This document shows positions 1 to 8,439 of a DNA stretch of 60,221 nucleotides, one piece after another. The notes under the pieces were generated by a model that worked only from the letters and a program-made list of their open reading frames with translations, searched no databases and was not told the origin of the DNA. This DNA is from Dyadobacter sp. CY347. GTDB taxonomy: Bacteria > Bacteroidota > Bacteroidia > Cytophagales > Spirosomataceae. Where the stretch lies: the NCBI RefSeq assembly GCF_021502655.1, contig NZ_JAKFFT010000016.1:1-60221 (forward strand), read 5' to 3'. Position numbers and translations under genes: made by a program. Position 1 is the first letter of the stretch. Every line of letters starts with the position of its first letter.

Positions 1-113
<113 letters not shown>

Positions 114-267
114 TAAATTTTGTTGTGCTGTATATCCCGAAAGATATCAGCGAATCTTCTTAAACGAGTATTTCTTACTCTCTTGGTTTATCTCATCATG
201 TCAAAGAACAGGGCCAATCGCGCTTTCTTTTTCCTCTTTTCTCTTTCGCCGTTTGCGATTGGGATTG
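114..267 (-). promoter_or_regulatory. rRNA operon leader with boxA-like antitermination element and processing stem
   Basis: The transcribed leader lies between the promoter and 16S. On the minus strand it contains TGTTCTTTGACAT (198-210), close to the boxA consensus TGYTCTTTRACA bound by NusB/NusE in rRNA antitermination. An inverted repeat, CCAATCGC at 214-221 and GCGATTGG at 255-262, can form an 8-bp stem in the early transcript, possibly part of a processing or antitermination structure. No coding potential is credible here; short open frames across the leader are chance. Confidence 0.7.
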
Positions 268-297
268 CAAAGGTAGAAAAAGATTTTAGGGTTGCAA
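268..297 (-). promoter_or_regulatory. rRNA operon promoter (Bacteroidota type)
   Basis: On the minus strand a -33 element TTG (295-297) is followed after exactly 19 nt by TACCTTTG (268-275), a perfect match to the Bacteroidota sigma-ABfr consensus TTG-N19-TAnnTTTG. The expected start of transcription is a few bases beyond, near 261, giving a leader of about 150 nt before 16S. The initially transcribed sequence resembles that of the promoter at the right end of the window. Confidence 0.85.
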
Positions 298-370
298 TAT
301 CACGTCAAAAAAAAACTTCAAAAAACGTAAAGTTCTTCAACCCTTTAAACAAATCAACAGTATTGTACAA

Positions 371-2002
371 TTACTCACCTCCTAAGAAGGGATATTTGTA
401 ATCAAGTGGGGAAACAAGTGTTTCCTTTATTGCCCGAGGTGATACCCAGCGAAGCAAATTCAGAACCGAACCAGCCTTGTCATTTGTCCCGGAAGAACGT
501 GCTCCTCCGAATGGCTGCTGACCGACAACTGCACCCGTCGGTTTATCATTGATATAGAAATTACCTGCTGCATTCACCAAATGCTCAGAAGCATATTGGA
601 TAGCATAGCGGTCGGTTGCGAAGATTGCGCCGGTTAATGCATATGGTGATGTGCTGTCGATAATAGGGATGATTTTTTCGAACTCATTTTCGTCATATAC
701 ATATACTGTAAGGACAGGCCCAAAGATCTCCTCACAAAGCGTCACGTAATCCGTTTTAGAAGCCTTTATAATAGTTGGCTGAATGAAATAACCTTTGCTC
801 TTATCAAAGTCGCCACCAGCAACGATTTCCGTATCATTATCCTCTTTCGCTTTTGATATATACCCGGCAATTTTATCAAATGCCCTTTCATCAATCACTG
901 CATTAACGAAATTGGAAAAGTCCTCTACTCCACCCATTTTGATTTCTTGCAAATCTGCGAGCATTAGTTCTTTTACTTCCTCCCATAAATTTGAAGGAAT
1001 GTAAGCCCGCGAAGCTGCGGAACATTTTTGTCCCTGATACTCGAATGCCCCTCGAATAAGGCCGGTTGCTAATGCTTTGGGATCGGCAGATTTATGTGCC
1101 AGGACAAAGTCTTTTCCACCTGTCTCCCCAACGATTCTTGGAAACGACTTATAACTTGCGATATTTTCACCAATGGTCTTCCATATCGTCTGAAACACTT
1201 TAGTGCTTCCTGTGAAGTGAATTCCGGCAAAATCAGGATGTTTGAATATGACATCTCCTGCAATCGGACCATCAGCTAAAACCATATTGATTACACCATC
1301 CGGTAAACCTGCTTCTTTGAACACTTTCATGATCACATTAGCGGAATAAACTTGTGTGAAAGCTGGCTTCCAAATCACAACATTACCCATCAATGCGGGT
1401 GCTGCTGGCAAGTTTCCAGCGATCGCTGTAAAGTTGAAAGGCGTTATTGCAAACACAAAACCTTCCAAAGGACGGTATTCCATCCGGTTCCAGACACCAT
1501 CCGACGATATCGGCTGCTGGCTGTAAATGTCCCGCATGAAGTTGACATTAAGTCGCAGGAAATCAATGATTTCACAAGCTGAATCGATTTCTGCCTGATA
1601 AGCATTTTTAGATTGTCCCAACATTGTAGCCGCATTAATTTCACCGCGGTAAGGACCGGCAATCAGATCCGCCGCTTTCAAGAAAATAGCTGCGCGTTGC
1701 TCCCAATTGAGCACAGCCCAATTCTTTCTTGCTTCAAGGGCCGCATCAACGGCAAGTTTTACATCCTCCGCAGTTCCTTCATGAAAATGACCTAATAAAT
1801 GCTGGTGATCATGCGGTGGCGATATTGCACGCTTATTTTGAGAATATATTTCCTGGTCGCCTATGTATTGCGGAATCTCAATGGTTTTCGCCCGCGCTTC
1901 TTCGAGGGCTTTTTTCAGTAAATCCCTTTCAGGGCTGCCTGGTGCATAATTTTTTACAGGCTCATTCCTCACTGCGGGAACATTAAAAATACCTAGTGAC
2001 AT
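371..2002 (-). CDS. pruA: L-glutamate gamma-semialdehyde dehydrogenase (1-pyrroline-5-carboxylate dehydrogenase)
   Basis: A 543-residue aldehyde dehydrogenase of the P5C dehydrogenase type. It oxidises glutamate-gamma-semialdehyde to glutamate with NAD+, the second step of proline catabolism. The catalytic cysteine is in GQKCSAASRAY (C327) and the general-base glutamate in VGETGGKDF (E293); ITPFNFTAIAGNLPAAPALMGN near 186-207 and FTGSTKVF near 263-270 are cofactor-binding ALDH segments. Length and N-terminal RNEPVKNYAPGS fit the monofunctional family; no PutA proline dehydrogenase domain is attached. It stands alone, divergent from thrC, and its 3' end lies about 75 bp from the rRNA promoter. 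No proline dehydrogenase gene is in the window. Confidence 0.95.
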   Translation of the reverse strand: MSLGIFNVPAVRNEPVKNYAPGSPERDLLKKALEEARAKTIEIPQYIGDQEIYSQNKRAISPPHDHQHLLGHFHEGTAEDVKLAVDAALEARKNWAVLNWEQRAAIFLKAADLIAGPYRGEINAATMLGQSKNAYQAEIDSACEIIDFLRLNVNFMRDIYSQQPISSDGVWNRMEYRPLEGFVFAITPFNFTAIAGNLPAAPALMGNVVIWKPAFTQVYSANVIMKVFKEAGLPDGVINMVLADGPIAGDVIFKHPDFAGIHFTGSTKVFQTIWKTIGENIASYKSFPRIVGETGGKDFVLAHKSADPKALATGLIRGAFEYQGQKCSAASRAYIPSNLWEEVKELMLADLQEIKMGGVEDFSNFVNAVIDERAFDKIAGYISKAKEDNDTEIVAGGDFDKSKGYFIQPTIIKASKTDYVTLCEEIFGPVLTVYVYDENEFEKIIPIIDSTSPYALTGAIFATDRYAIQYASEHLVNAAGNFYINDKPTGAVVGQQPFGGARSSGTNDKAGSVLNLLRWVSPRAIKETLVSPLDYKYPFLGGE

Positions 2003-2121
2003 ATTTATAGTTTGTTAATTATTACAGATCAATTTATAAAACACAGCCTCGGCCCGACAAATTCACTGGCCAATTTCAAAGCCACAAAAAATTTGTAGCT
2101 CCTTCCTGGCGGCTTTTTACT

Positions 2122-2129
2122 TAAATTTG
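2122..2129 (+). promoter_or_regulatory. -7 box of a likely thrC promoter
   Basis: TAAATTTG matches TAnnTTTG exactly and sits 30 bp before the chosen thrC start, giving a leader of about 24 nt. No TTG occurs at the expected 19-20 nt upstream, so only half the promoter is supported. Confidence 0.4.
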
Positions 2130-2159
2130 AATTCTCAAGTTTGCACAATAGTTACTGAA

Positions 2160-3467
2160 ATGATATTCTATAGTACAAAAACGGCCAGTATAAAGGCCTC
2201 GGCAGAAGAAGCTATCTTCAACAGCCTTCCTGCCGATAACGGGCTTTATATGCCGGAATCTATCCCACAGCTTTCGCCTGATTTTATAGCAAATATTGAA
2301 AATAAGACTTTCAATGAGATTGCCATTGAGATAACGCATACCCTATTCGGAAGCGAAATTACAAGAAGCGAGATTGAAACCATCATTCAGAAGGCTTATG
2401 ATTTCGAAGCGCCTGTTCGGCAGATTAATGAAAAGGACTATGTTTTAGAGCTCTTTCACGGCCCGTCTATGGCCTTTAAAGACTTTGGAGCACGGTTTAT
2501 GGCTGCTATCATGTCCTATTATTTGCTGCGCTCAAAAAAGGAAATCAAAATACTCGTTGCCACATCAGGCGACACGGGCGGAGCGGTTGCACAAGGATTT
2601 TATAAAATTCCCGGAATTTCCGTCACCATTCTTTATCCGAGTGGTAAGGTGAGTGACATTCAGGAAAAACAACTTACTACGCTGGGACATAATGTTTCGG
2701 CGATTGAAGTCGATGGCACGTTTGACGATTGCCAGAAATTGGTCAAAGAGGCTTTTCTGGATCCGGAGCTGAATGCTAAATTCAACCTTGCTTCTGCTAA
2801 TTCTATTAATATCGCTCGGCTGATCCCTCAGTCCTTTTATTATTTTTCAGCCTATGCGCAGTTAAAGAAGCTTGGTAAGCCAGTTGTTTTTGCTGTGCCG
2901 AGTGGAAATTTTGGAAATTTGAGCGCCGGGCTTCTGGCCTATCGCATGGGGTTGCCGGTGGAACATTTCGTAGCAGCAACAAATTTGAACAATGCTGTTC
3001 CCCGATATCTGGAAAGCGGAACATATGAACCGCTGCCTTCTGTGGAAACCATATCCAATGCAATGGACGTTGGTAACCCCAGCAATTTCGTGAGACTGAA
3101 AAGATTTTTCGGTGATGACTGGAAATCGGCGACTGAAAAAGTTTCCGGATTTTATTTTGATGATGAGCAGACCAGAAATGCGATGCGCGAAGTTTTTCAA
3201 ACTTCCGGATATGTAATGTGCCCACACACCGCAGTCGCTTATCAGGGTCTTGAAAAATATCGGGAGCAGAATACTTCCGACTTTACCGGCGTTTTTCTTT
3301 CAACTGCTCATCCTGCCAAATTTATCGAGCTTGTTGAAGAAACTTTGGAAAAACCGATCGAAATACCGGAAAGACTCCGTTCCCTGCTTTCCATTGAAAA
3401 AGTAGCTACAAAAATGGATGCCTCGTTTTTCGAATTTAAGAAGCTGCTAATGAATACATTAAATTGA
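2160..3467 (+). CDS. thrC: Threonine synthase
   Basis: 435 residues from ATG 2160. PLP-dependent enzyme converting O-phospho-L-homoserine to threonine, the last step of the pathway. The PLP lysine lies in GPSMAFKDFGARF (K107), followed by the TSGDTGGAVA phosphate-binding loop near 130-140 and the later VPSGNFGNLSAG motif. N-terminal MIFYSTKTAS is the usual start of the family; an in-frame TTG at 2127 would overlap the TAAATTTG promoter box, so it was not used. The neighbours are not threonine genes, so aspartokinase/homoserine kinase must lie elsewhere. A hairpin at 3544-3578 follows the gene. Confidence 0.95.
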   Translation: MIFYSTKTASIKASAEEAIFNSLPADNGLYMPESIPQLSPDFIANIENKTFNEIAIEITHTLFGSEITRSEIETIIQKAYDFEAPVRQINEKDYVLELFHGPSMAFKDFGARFMAAIMSYYLLRSKKEIKILVATSGDTGGAVAQGFYKIPGISVTILYPSGKVSDIQEKQLTTLGHNVSAIEVDGTFDDCQKLVKEAFLDPELNAKFNLASANSINIARLIPQSFYYFSAYAQLKKLGKPVVFAVPSGNFGNLSAGLLAYRMGLPVEHFVAATNLNNAVPRYLESGTYEPLPSVETISNAMDVGNPSNFVRLKRFFGDDWKSATEKVSGFYFDDEQTRNAMREVFQTSGYVMCPHTAVAYQGLEKYREQNTSDFTGVFLSTAHPAKFIELVEETLEKPIEIPERLRSLLSIEKVATKMDASFFEFKKLLMNTLN

Positions 3468-3543
3468 TTTTATATCAATATTTGTCGCGTGAGATTTGCT
3501 TACAGCAATTCAATCGGATCTAAGTGCGCAAATATCGAAACCA

Positions 3544-3586
3544 AAAGAGGCAGAAATCTTCGCGATTGCTGCCTCTTTCACTTTTT
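3544..3586. terminator. Bidirectional intrinsic terminator between thrC and the TPR gene
   Basis: AAAGAGGCAG (3544-3553) pairs perfectly with CTGCCTCTTT (3569-3578), a 10-bp stem followed on the plus strand by a T run (3582-3586). Convergent genes flank it, so it probably serves both. Confidence 0.75.
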
Positions 3587-3598
3587 AACCAAAAATTT

Positions 3599-5407
3599 CT
3601 AATTAATGACGTCTCCCCGTAGAAGTCGGAATCGCTTTCTTGACTCGGCGACAAAAATGCTTCCCGGATATTTTTCCATCAGCTCCTGATAAAGCTTCAT
3701 CGCAAGATCTTTGTCTTTCAACTTTTCCTGGTAAAGTTTTGCGGAGGCAAACAATGCGTCGTCACCATAAATGTCATGACCATATTTCGTCGTCAGCACT
3801 TTCAGGTTTTCCATCGCTTGCTGGTTGCTGTCGAGCTTAATGTAAGTCTTAGCGGTTAGCCAAAGAATTTCATCGGCCAGGCTGTGGTTTTGGTATTTTG
3901 TATAAAGCTGTTTTAATGTATCAATGGCCTCATACTTTTTGTTTTGGAATAACAACAGCTCCGCGGACGAATATTGTCTCATAGCAGCTTCCGTACTATC
4001 GAGTCCCGTGTTATCCATAATAAGCAGCGACAATTCGTTTGCATCATTGGCGATTTCCCGGGAAGTTGCTTTTTTTAAAATATCGAGCACTGCTTTTGCT
4101 AATTCAAACTCTCCTTTGAAATAATGCAGCTTGGCATTTCTAAGCTTGGCTTCGTAACCCAGCAAGTCATCCTTCTGCGATTTCTCGACCTGAGAGTACA
4201 CCAATGTTGCTTCCCAGGGTTCGCCTTGCAAAAGGTAAATATCGCCCAGGTCAAGCTTACATTTGTCCACAAAATTCTTTTCCTGCTTGCCTGCGTCGAT
4301 TGCCGTATTGAGTATTTCAATTGCCTTTTTAAAATCATCCATATAGAATGCATTCAGGATCGCCATGTTCCTGAGTGCTTCCACGGTCCGCACATTCACA
4401 CCGAGTTCATCTACCAGTTGCTGATACTGACCCAGGAGTTTTTGCACTTCGCTGCGCTTGATCGGGTAAGTGTTTTTCACTTGTTCCTCACGCGCGAAAA
4501 TGGCCATTCTCCGTGCAACCGGATAGAGCTGCCCTTTGGGATATTCCTTCACCAAATGATCGAAGATGGTTCCGGCGTTTGTATAGTCCAGGTTTTGAAG
4601 CGCGAGCATTCCAAGGTTATAGAGCCGCGAGCCGTTGTGTTTAAATCGCTTGTCAAGGGAGCGCTCCTGTATGAATGCTTTGTAAAAATCCTTTTTCTGG
4701 ATCTGGTACCAGATCAGTAATTCATTGTAAAAACCTTCGGCTGGGAATTTTTGGATCTTATCGTAAAGCACTTTTTCCAACAATGCCTGTTCTTTTTCGT
4801 CCTTCGTGAAGTCTTGCAGCATATTCTGCACAACCTCAATATTCTGATAACGCATGCCGTAAGAGAGCAGCTCATCGATCATTTGTTCAGGCGCATTCAG
4901 GTCACGGTAAACGCTTGCAAGTTCCAGCTGAAATATGTCTGTTCGTTTAGCGCTTTCTCTCGCTTCGATCAGGATTTGCTTGGCCCATTCAGGCTTGTTC
5001 ATGGCACGGAATTCTTCCGCAAGATCGCGTTTAAGCTCAATCCTCGCGCCGGATGCGGCAATGCTCAGCTCTATCTTTTTCGTGGCCTCCTGAGGCTTTC
5101 CCTGGCCTTCCAGAAGCACGGCCCAATACAATTGATACCAGCTCGCATTAGGCGCATCGCTTTTGATCTGCTTCTTGAAAAATTGCTCGCCGTCACCCCA
5201 TCCCTTTGTCTTAATGATGCAGTTTGTGTAATTCTTAAGCGCATTCTTTTCAAATGTTGTTTTCAAAAAGCCGGCATAGTATGTAAGTGCTTTCGGACAA
5301 TCATTATTCTTAAAATACTCCTCCGCCATTTCCTTTTCCGACTGCCCGACCGCGGCCGCCCCGGAAAGAAGTAATCCCATCAATACCCAACTCGAAACCT
5401 TTTTCAT
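3599..5407 (-). CDS. Exported tetratricopeptide-repeat protein
   Basis: 602 residues. The N-terminus, MKKVSSWVLMGLLLSGAAAVGQ, is a signal peptide (basic start, hydrophobic core, cleavage around AAAVGQ). The rest is helical with repeated TPR-like units, for example EMAEEYFKNNDCPKALTYYA near 26-45, DFKKAIEILNTAIDAG in the middle and SAKLYQEKLKDKDLAMKLYQ near the C-terminus. It presumably works in the periplasm as a protein-interaction scaffold; TPR families of this kind in Bacteroidota often act in envelope biogenesis, but no specific partner can be inferred. Its promoter must lie in or beside the DnaA-box region immediately upstream, so transcription may be coupled to origin status. Confidence 0.85.
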   Translation of the reverse strand: MKKVSSWVLMGLLLSGAAAVGQSEKEMAEEYFKNNDCPKALTYYAGFLKTTFEKNALKNYTNCIIKTKGWGDGEQFFKKQIKSDAPNASWYQLYWAVLLEGQGKPQEATKKIELSIAASGARIELKRDLAEEFRAMNKPEWAKQILIEARESAKRTDIFQLELASVYRDLNAPEQMIDELLSYGMRYQNIEVVQNMLQDFTKDEKEQALLEKVLYDKIQKFPAEGFYNELLIWYQIQKKDFYKAFIQERSLDKRFKHNGSRLYNLGMLALQNLDYTNAGTIFDHLVKEYPKGQLYPVARRMAIFAREEQVKNTYPIKRSEVQKLLGQYQQLVDELGVNVRTVEALRNMAILNAFYMDDFKKAIEILNTAIDAGKQEKNFVDKCKLDLGDIYLLQGEPWEATLVYSQVEKSQKDDLLGYEAKLRNAKLHYFKGEFELAKAVLDILKKATSREIANDANELSLLIMDNTGLDSTEAAMRQYSSAELLLFQNKKYEAIDTLKQLYTKYQNHSLADEILWLTAKTYIKLDSNQQAMENLKVLTTKYGHDIYGDDALFASAKLYQEKLKDKDLAMKLYQELMEKYPGSIFVAESRKRFRLLRGDVIN

Positions 5408-5847
5408 AATAGATAAAAAAAAATTTTCCTTTAGTTATTATCACTTACTAGGTCTGTGGATAAGGGGATAATTACTTTATCCACTGTAGATTAACATAGT
5501 TATCCACAGATTGTGAATAACTAAAGGTGTTTATCCACTTAAGCGCTCAGATTTATCAACGTTTAACTTGCTGAATTACAAGTTAGGAATTTAAATGTTC
5601 ACACTCCAGTGTTGGTAACGTAGGGATCTCAGCATTTAATCTTATCCACATTAACTTAAGTGTATCAACGCGGTGTTAACTTCTGTTTGGATTACATTTA
5701 CCCACAAAGGCATGGCAATCGATTTTTTATCCACAGATATCCACGCTTATCCACACAATTGTTAACATTTTCGGCCCGTTTACCAACAAAATTTACGGGT
5801 TATTAACATAGTTATCCACAGTAAGTGTATAAAGAATCGGGAATTTT
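5408..5847. other. oriC: Candidate chromosomal replication origin (oriC) with DnaA-box cluster
   Basis: This 440-bp gene-free, AT-rich stretch contains six exact DnaA boxes TTATCCACA: 5455-5463 (minus orientation), 5500-5508, 5642-5650, 5727-5735, 5747-5755 and 5812-5820. A TTATTCACA box lies at 5512-5520 (minus), and one-mismatch boxes at 5477-5485, 5531-5539 and 5698-5706. Boxes at 5727, 5737 (degenerate) and 5747 are spaced 10 bp, in helical phase. The A/T-only run at 5413-5428 could be the unwinding element. A 20-bp direct repeat (5490-5509 and 5802-5821) includes two boxes. mnmG, a common origin neighbour, and a parS-like site lie within 5 kb. dnaA is not in the window, which is not unusual in this phylum. 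Identification is by motif density, not by homology. Confidence 0.85.
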
Positions 5848-7455
5848 TTACTTTGGAAGCGTGACATTTACATCATTCAATTCAAAATTGGCCTTCAAAA
5901 GGATTTTGTCAGGGAGATAATAGATTGCTTCAGGCTGTTTATCCTTATCGAGCTCTCCGGTGTCCCAGCGCCGGTTCCTATTGGCATCCAGGGTAACACG
6001 AATGTAGTATTTGCCCTGCGGGATGTGAATGAATGTATAGGGGGATGTGTATTGCGTTTCTATGAGCTTGTACTGCTCGTCTACAAGTTCAATAATATAG
6101 CGCATTGCCGTGTCGGCGTTGGTGATAGCACCTCTGATTTGGCCATAATTTTCTTCGTTCAGAACCGGATGTTTAATAAGCGTTCTCGATAAAGTATCGC
6201 CTTCAACGCTCCGTATACTGCCCTTTGGGAAGTCCCACTTGATGGTGTCTTTTGCAAACGATTTTGCATCAATGGTCAGCATTGTATGTGTGGGATCCCA
6301 GCGGTATTTGAATGCATTCAGCGGCTCGTGCGTGAGACTATCAGTGATCAGACTGATGTTTTTATCATCTAAAAACTGGATAGGTTTATTGAAATTCAGT
6401 GTGTAAACAAATGTATTTGTAAGCGCTTTATTGCCCTCAGGCTTTGTCGTCATATTAAATGGATCGCGCTGCCGCTCCTTCCCGCTTTGCGTTTGAAATG
6501 CAATTTTTTGTTCAAAATCGGTAACGGTTCCCAGTGAATCTGTGACTGTAAGTTTTACCAATGTTGAGTCTGGATGTGGCTGCACATTGAAAAACTTCAA
6601 AGCAGCACCGTTTTCCAGCATATAAGGCAATGTGTCGTTATTCATAAACTTCACGTCCACTTTTTCTATTGATTTACTAAAAACGACCGCGTAATTGTTC
6701 ACTCTGGGAATGGTTCGCTGGATTTTGAGCACTGTATTGTCGGACAGGAACATGTCTATGTTGTAGGAAGCGGAATCAGTCCTGGCCGAAACGGGCTTGC
6801 TTAAAAAGCCCATGCGCTCATCTTTGGCATTGTAGAGCATGTTGCGGTTTTTATCGTCGATCGCAATCAGTTTGTAATCCCTTGTCTGAATGTTCTCGAT
6901 AGAAAAAACGCCGCTGCTGTCGGTGCGGGAGAAATAGTAGGGCTTTTGTTTAACGATATTGAGCGTGTCGCTGAGGTTATAGAGCCCGACCAATGCGTCA
7001 AAAATCGGCTTGTTTGTTTTGATGTCTTTCAATATTCCGTACACGCGGCCGGAATCGAGTGTGTTACCTGTGCTGAATACAAGTTTTAGATTTTTCGCCG
7101 GGTTTTTCTCTGCAAAATCCCTTATCGCGTCCCCGAAATTCAACGTGTAAGTAGTGCTGTCTTTGAATTCGTTTTTAAAACTCAATGAAACAGACATGCC
7201 ATTTTGCTTGTAGGAATACGGATTATCCGCCTCTGGCGTAATGATCAGCTTCTGGTTAATGTTGTCTACAACCACGTATTCGTCGAAGAATACTTCGATT
7301 TTCTTGCCTTTAAAATTTAATGTTTTGTTCAGCGGGTTGCTTTCCACCAGCGTAGGCGGAATAGAATCTTTTTTTCCACCCGTTGGCGAAACCTGCTGGG
7401 CACAGCGACCGAAAATTATCAGGCAAATAATAGCAATGGCAATGGTTCTGATCAT
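5848..7455 (-). CDS. Exported SbsA Ig-like (Big_5) domain lipoprotein
   Basis: 535 residues. The N-terminus, MIRTIAIAIICLIIFGRCAQQ, looks like a lipoprotein signal with C18 as the lipidated residue, although arginine at -1 is atypical for a lipobox. The motif SPTGGKKDSIPPTLVESNP that follows, with IEVFFDEYVVVDN, is characteristic of the Bacteroidota SbsA/Big_5 family, an all-beta domain seen in surface proteins. The middle region (around 140-215) resembles carboxypeptidase-regulatory-like folds (DSGVFSIENIQTRDYKLIAID), and the C-terminus ends in another such beta domain (GKYYIRVTLDANRNRRWDTGEL). Function is unknown; anchoring to an envelope membrane is inferred. It reads towards the candidate origin, ending 28 bp after the last DnaA box. 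Confidence 0.8.
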   Translation of the reverse strand: MIRTIAIAIICLIIFGRCAQQVSPTGGKKDSIPPTLVESNPLNKTLNFKGKKIEVFFDEYVVVDNINQKLIITPEADNPYSYKQNGMSVSLSFKNEFKDSTTYTLNFGDAIRDFAEKNPAKNLKLVFSTGNTLDSGRVYGILKDIKTNKPIFDALVGLYNLSDTLNIVKQKPYYFSRTDSSGVFSIENIQTRDYKLIAIDDKNRNMLYNAKDERMGFLSKPVSARTDSASYNIDMFLSDNTVLKIQRTIPRVNNYAVVFSKSIEKVDVKFMNNDTLPYMLENGAALKFFNVQPHPDSTLVKLTVTDSLGTVTDFEQKIAFQTQSGKERQRDPFNMTTKPEGNKALTNTFVYTLNFNKPIQFLDDKNISLITDSLTHEPLNAFKYRWDPTHTMLTIDAKSFAKDTIKWDFPKGSIRSVEGDTLSRTLIKHPVLNEENYGQIRGAITNADTAMRYIIELVDEQYKLIETQYTSPYTFIHIPQGKYYIRVTLDANRNRRWDTGELDKDKQPEAIYYLPDKILLKANFELNDVNVTLPK

Positions 7456-7533
7456 TGATTTTTAAAGTTAAAAGGCCCGCAATACAGATAACGCGTATTG
7501 AGGGCCCATTCAGATTGTTGTCAGAATTTCAGG

Positions 7534-8439
7534 TTATTTTTTTGAAACAATGTATATGAGGCTCGATGTATTGAGATGGTCTTTGTCCTGTGCTCTTCCT
7601 TTCAAATTGGAAAGAAGTCCCGTTTTCACGCTATCGATATAGTTAATGCTTCCTCCGCTATATTTTGTACTAAGCATGCCGACGTAGAACGAATCAAACC
7701 ACATAGGAAGAATGTTTTTGATCTCCAAATTGTGCTTATGAAGCAGCGTTTTCATCGTTCCCTTGGTGAAGTGATACAAATGCCTGGGGACGTCATAGGC
7801 AGCCCAAAACCGGCCGTATTTTACCGCGTCAAATGATTGTGGGTTAGGAACGGCAATCAGAATTTTGCCATTCGGGCTAAGGTGTTTGTAAAGCCATTCA
7901 ATGGTTTCATTCAGCAAATGCACATGCTCGAGGACATGCCACATGGTAATAATATCAAATGTTTGGTAAGTCAGTTCACCGGCGTTGATTGTTTCATATA
8001 TATCAGCGCCTGCCCGCTTCTGTGCCAATGTTCTTGCTCCCGGATCCGGTTCCGTTCCGGAGATCCGCCAGCCATCTTTTGCCATCGCTGTGAGAAAAAC
8101 ACCCGTCCCGCAGCCCACATCCAGCATGTTTCCTTTTGATGGATAAAAACTGTCGATCAATTCTACTTTCTGTTTGATCGTCCGATTCCTTACGGCGGTA
8201 TAGGCTTTCGAAATCAGGTTGGTCTTCTCTTCGTCATGGTGCGAGATGTAGTCTTCCGATTGGTAATAAGCTCCTATTTCAGCTTCCGAAGGACGTGGGT
8301 TCGTGAATAGAAAATAGCATGCGTTGCATTGCTGGATCGTAAACTCTTTATGAGAAACCGTATAATCCTCAACATTCAAATAGTTGTTGAAGCTTGATTT
8401 CTCGCAAACCGGGCATTTTTGAAGTGTTTCTAATGGCAT
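7534..8439 (-). CDS. Class I SAM-dependent methyltransferase with N-terminal zinc-finger-like motif
   Basis: 301 residues. The N-terminus has paired cysteines (C9, C12, C38, C41; CPVC and CNAC) spaced like a zinc ribbon. The Rossmann SAM-binding glycine motif MLDVGCGTGVF is at about 105-115, and DIITMWHVLEHV near 160-171 fits motif II/post-II of the Methyltransf_11/23 families. The layout (zinc ribbon plus methyltransferase) is common in enzymes acting on sugars or small molecules, but the substrate is unknown. Its ATG overlaps the stop of mnmG (TGATG), so the two are translationally coupled and co-transcribed. This is not RsmG, the usual mnmG partner. Confidence 0.85.
   Translation of the reverse strand: MPLETLQKCPVCEKSSFNNYLNVEDYTVSHKEFTIQQCNACYFLFTNPRPSEAEIGAYYQSEDYISHHDEEKTNLISKAYTAVRNRTIKQKVELIDSFYPSKGNMLDVGCGTGVFLTAMAKDGWRISGTEPDPGARTLAQKRAGADIYETINAGELTYQTFDIITMWHVLEHVHLLNETIEWLYKHLSPNGKILIAVPNPQSFDAVKYGRFWAAYDVPRHLYHFTKGTMKTLLHKHNLEIKNILPMWFDSFYVGMLSTKYSGGSINYIDSVKTGLLSNLKGRAQDKDHLNTSSLIYIVSKK

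Noticed and set aside
2127..2159. Upstream TTG start for thrC
   Set aside because: The extension overlaps the TAAATTTG promoter box and is not part of the threonine synthase family N-terminus.
2003..2159. Riboswitch or leader peptide upstream of thrC
   Set aside because: No Thr/Ile codon run, no terminator hairpin and only about 24 nt of predicted leader.
4124..5374. Two long plus-strand open frames (198 and 207 residues) opposite the exported TPR gene
   Set aside because: The TPR protein on the minus strand has a signal peptide and repeats; the opposite frames show no domain and cysteine/histidine-rich, unstructured composition.
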